A DNA stretch of 64,000 nucleotides from Faecalimonas umbilicata. Its GTDB lineage: Bacteria; Bacillota; Clostridia; Lachnospirales; Lachnospiraceae. A program made the translations under genes and the position numbers. The stretch's first letter is position 1, and each line of letters starts with the position of its first letter. Location: the NCBI RefSeq assembly GCF_004346095.1, contig NZ_SLZV01000011.1, positions 19,409 to 83,408 of the forward strand, in the 5' to 3' direction. The notes below the pieces were generated by a model that did not search any database, was not told where the DNA came from, and was given only the letters and a program-made list of their open reading frames with translations. Positions 63,937 through 64,000 of this stretch are shown here, in pieces.

Positions 63937-64000
63937 TCAAACGGATGCCGCTTCCTCTTCACTGATTTCATCCATTTTATATTTCCAGTGATAAATCACA
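63937..64000 (-). pseudogene. C-terminus of a gene entering from beyond the window
   Basis: A minus-strand frame VIYHWKYKMDEISEEEAASV ending in TGA at 63937-63939 and open to the window edge. It resembles the ends of small element-encoded DNA-binding proteins, but is too short to name. It abuts the cut end of the ATPase gene, so it may be the edge of the element that truncated it. It could equally be an intact gene starting outside the window. Confidence 0.4.

Overview
The window looks like chromosomal DNA of a low-to-medium GC Firmicute, most likely a gut Lachnospiraceae (Mediterraneibacter/Dorea/Blautia-like). This is inferred from gene content, GGAGG-type ribosome binding sites, a T-box leader, AhrC/ArgR-type boxes and the selenium-dependent molybdenum hydroxylase gene set. 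No 16S gene or other species marker is present.

From 1 to about 49.7 kb the DNA is mostly orderly housekeeping sequence, nearly all on the minus strand. It holds a cysteine T-box operon (cysE-cysS) at 1-2430; an Eis-like acetyltransferase, ispF and an acidic membrane protein at 2455-4907; a five-gene tRNA-Met/tRNA-Val array at 5084-5551; and lepA, holA, comEC, a GerMN lipoprotein, a two-component system and comEA at 5715-14760. An arginine regulon follows at 15468-22064, with argC-GNAT-argJ-argB-argD on the minus strand and argG on the plus strand, each promoter overlapped by an ARG-box-like site. Then come an NSS transporter, a C26 amidohydrolase and a 1417-residue PAS/GGDEF/GAF/EAL protein. 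A long minus-strand cluster (28858-41634) runs from a three-subunit molybdenum hydroxylase through a MocA-YqeC fusion, MogA and YqeB to siroheme/corrin genes (sirC-like, hemC, cobA-hemD), an MBL-fold protein, a membrane-anchored MutS-like ATPase and rnhA. xpt is divergent from the hydroxylase genes, which hints at purine metabolism.

At 43.6-49.7 kb lies a two-gene envelope locus: a von Willebrand factor A (VWA) protein and a membrane protein with a large external beta-rich region and a cytoplasmic zinc ribbon. The VWA gene is cut by one in-frame TAA, after which the same frame stays open for 644 codons.

From about 49.8 kb to the end the DNA is AT-richer and full of decay. It contains a GNAT gene with a G7-tract frameshift, gene remnants, an HxlR/flavin-reductase pair with an operator-like repeat, a broken MobA/MobL relaxase with hairpin-rich sequence next to it, a 7-bp tandem repeat, a partly duplicated HD-hydrolase gene, a run of small membrane or exported proteins of unknown function, the first 40 codons of a serine recombinase, and a 5'-truncated metal P-type ATPase with its ArsR-type regulator. 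I read it as an accessory island shaped by past insertion and loss of integrative mobilizable elements.
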